This document shows, piece by piece, positions 4,656 through 5,841 of a stretch of 5,841 bases of DNA. The notes below the pieces were generated by a model that saw nothing but the letters and a program-made list of their open reading frames with translations, searched no databases and was not told where the DNA came from. The position numbers were made by a program, and so were the translations under genes. This stretch comes from an uncultured Actinomycetes bacterium (lineage in GTDB: Bacteria; Actinomycetota; Acidimicrobiia; Acidimicrobiales; Microtrichaceae): the NCBI GenBank assembly GCA_903953195.1, contig CAJBIS010000239.1:1-5841 (forward strand). The letters run 5' to 3'. The number at the start of each line of letters is the position of its first letter. The stretch's first letter is position 1.

Positions 4656-5791
4656 AGTTCGGGGTCCCGGAGCTCGAGGACCTCGGTCCGCTCGACGGCA
4701 AGCGCGTGCTGGTGCGCGTCGACTTCAACGTGCCGATCCGCGACGGTGTCATCGCCGACGACCTGCGCATCCGCGCCGCACTGCCCACGCTCCAGTGGCT
4801 GCTCGACCAGGGTGCGACGGTCACGGCGTGCACCCACCTGGGACGCCCGAAGGGTGCGCCGGACCCGCAGTTCTCGGTCGAGCCCGTCCGGGCCCGGCTG
4901 GCGGAGCTGGCCCCGGGCGTCGAGTTGCTCGACAACCTGCGGTTCGATCCGGGCGAGACCGGCAACGACGCGGCCTTCGTGGCAAAGCTCGTCGAGGGCC
5001 AGGACCTGTACGTGAACGACGCCTTCGGTGCATCGCACCGGGCGCACGCGTCCATCGTCGGTCCGCCACAGACGCTGCCGTCGGCCGCCGGCCGACTGCT
5101 GGCCCGTGAGGTGGACGTGCTGCTCGGCCTCCGTGAGGCGCCGGCACGGCCGTTCATCGCCATCACCGGTGGATCGAAGGTGTCCGACAAGCTCGGCGTG
5201 CTGCAGGCCCTGCTCGACGTCGCCGACCGGGTCGTCATCGGCGGCGGCATGTGCTTCACGTTCTTCGCGGCGATGGGCCACTCGGTGGGCAACTCGTTGT
5301 GCGAGCGGGATCAGATCCCGACCTGCGCCACGCTGCTCGAACAGCACGGCGACCGCCTGCTGCTCCCCGAGGACGTCGTGGCGCTCGGACCGGGCGGCAG
5401 CATCGGCGATCCGTCCGCCGGCGGTGAGGTCCGCACCTGCGGCCGTGACGTGCCCGACGGCTGGATGGGGCTCGACATCGGACCGGGCTCCGCGGCGGCG
5501 TTCGGCGACGCCATCGCCGAGGCCCGCACCGTCCTGTGGAACGGCCCGATGGGCGTGTTCGAGGATCCCCGCTTCGCGGCCGGGACGCGCTCCGTCGCCG
5601 AGGCCGTGGCCGACTGTCGTGGCTTCACGGTGATCGGCGGCGGCGACTCGGCGGCTGCGGTCGCGGAGTTCGGTCTGGCCGACCGCATCGACCACATCTC
5701 GACGGGCGGCGGCGCGTCGCTCGAGCTGATCGAACTGGGCGACCTGCCCGGACTCGACGCGCTGCGCGGCGCGTCGAACGCACACGACTGA
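4652..5791 (+). CDS. pgk: Phosphoglycerate kinase
   Basis: This 379-residue cytosolic enzyme transfers the acyl phosphate of 1,3-bisphosphoglycerate to ADP, giving 3-phosphoglycerate and ATP, the step after GAPDH. The N-terminal domain, which binds phosphoglycerate, shows RVDFNVP (22-28), the basic HLGRP (62-66) with Arg65, LLDNLRFDPGE (92-102) and VNDAFGASHRAHAS (121-134). The C-terminal nucleotide domain shows TGGSKVSDK (172-180) with Lys176 and Lys180, GGGMCFTFF, DIGPGS, WNGPMGVFE (296-304), IGGGDSAAAV (328-337) and HISTGGGASLE (348-358). All key motifs are present. It is a little shorter than usual (about 390-415) through shorter loops, with no missing block. The GTG start at 4652 has GGAGGT 6 bases upstream. 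It lies 31 bases after gap and 14 before tpiA, which indicates one operon. Confidence 0.97.
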   Translation: MKFGVPELEDLGPLDGKRVLVRVDFNVPIRDGVIADDLRIRAALPTLQWLLDQGATVTACTHLGRPKGAPDPQFSVEPVRARLAELAPGVELLDNLRFDPGETGNDAAFVAKLVEGQDLYVNDAFGASHRAHASIVGPPQTLPSAAGRLLAREVDVLLGLREAPARPFIAITGGSKVSDKLGVLQALLDVADRVVIGGGMCFTFFAAMGHSVGNSLCERDQIPTCATLLEQHGDRLLLPEDVVALGPGGSIGDPSAGGEVRTCGRDVPDGWMGLDIGPGSAAAFGDAIAEARTVLWNGPMGVFEDPRFAAGTRSVAEAVADCRGFTVIGGGDSAAAVAEFGLADRIDHISTGGGASLELIELGDLPGLDALRGASNAHD

Positions 5792-5805
5792 GGAGGCTCG
5801 GACGC

Positions 5806-5841
5806 ATGGCCGAGGAACGAACGCCGATCATCAGCGGCAAC
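5806..5841 (+). CDS. tpiA: Triosephosphate isomerase, N-terminal end (partial)
   Basis: Only the first 12 codons are inside the window, reading MAEERTPIISGN. This matches the start of TpiA, where a short polar lead is followed by P-(I/L)-I-x-G-N and then WKM; the asparagine and the next lysine are part of the active site. AGGAGG at 5791-5796, partly within the pgk stop, serves as ribosome-binding site 9 bases upstream. The enzyme interconverts dihydroxyacetone phosphate and glyceraldehyde-3-phosphate, so it supplies GAPDH. The position right after gap-pgk is the standard order and is a large part of the evidence, because the visible peptide is so short. Confidence 0.85.
   Translation, partial: MAEERTPIISGN

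Noticed and set aside
4595..5785. 396-codon open frame on the minus strand opposite pgk
   Set aside because: Mirrors the pgk frame, has no recognisable domain and lies inside a gene with all its catalytic motifs intact.
1..5841. Mobile elements, CRISPR arrays, tRNA or rRNA genes, defence or biosynthetic systems
   Set aside because: No transposase, integrase, spaced repeat array, cloverleaf or ribosomal RNA sequence is visible; the window is almost filled by conserved housekeeping genes.

Overview
This is a chromosomal housekeeping segment from a high-GC bacterium. Coding sequence uses almost only G/C third positions, several genes start with GTG, and one gene appears to lack a leader. The gene set (uvrC, rapZ, yvcK, then gap-pgk-tpiA) is the familiar actinobacterial uvrC-to-glycolysis neighbourhood. 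Protein flavour (RapZ with GMSGAGR, YvcK with GGGHGL) supports Actinomycetota. An Acidimicrobiia-like (Ilumatobacter-type) lineage is my best guess, but that is an impression, not a demonstrated placement.

Layout: 1-200 is the 3' end of uvrC (nucleotide excision repair). It overlaps by 8 bases a class I SAM-dependent methyltransferase gene (193-939). A 17-bp tandem duplication and a long hairpin (936-1010) separate this plus-strand pair from a convergent minus-strand gene for a secreted fasciclin-domain lipoprotein (1614-1027). A 100-bp divergent spacer leads to rapZ (1715-2566), which overlaps yvcK (2563-3456) by four bases. A 153-bp non-coding spacer with two hairpins follows, then gap (3610-4620), pgk (4652-5791) and the first 12 codons of tpiA (5806-5841, cut by the window edge).

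How the genes fit together: RapZ and YvcK belong to families tied to amino-sugar and UDP-GlcNAc sensing and cell-envelope precursor supply. gap, pgk and tpiA carry out three consecutive steps of lower glycolysis and gluconeogenesis and are packed as an operon (31- and 14-base spacers). The block therefore joins central carbon flux with cell-wall precursor control, as in many Gram-positive genomes. The DNA-binding regulator gene whiA, which usually sits directly after yvcK, is absent here.

I found no mobile element, CRISPR array, RNA gene or clearly new system. The points most worth a second look are: two competing hairpins that both cover the methyltransferase start codon; changes at both nucleotide-binding motifs of RapZ; the missing whiA; and a 517-bp stretch without any TA step, which leaves gap-pgk-tpiA without a conventional -10 box nearby.
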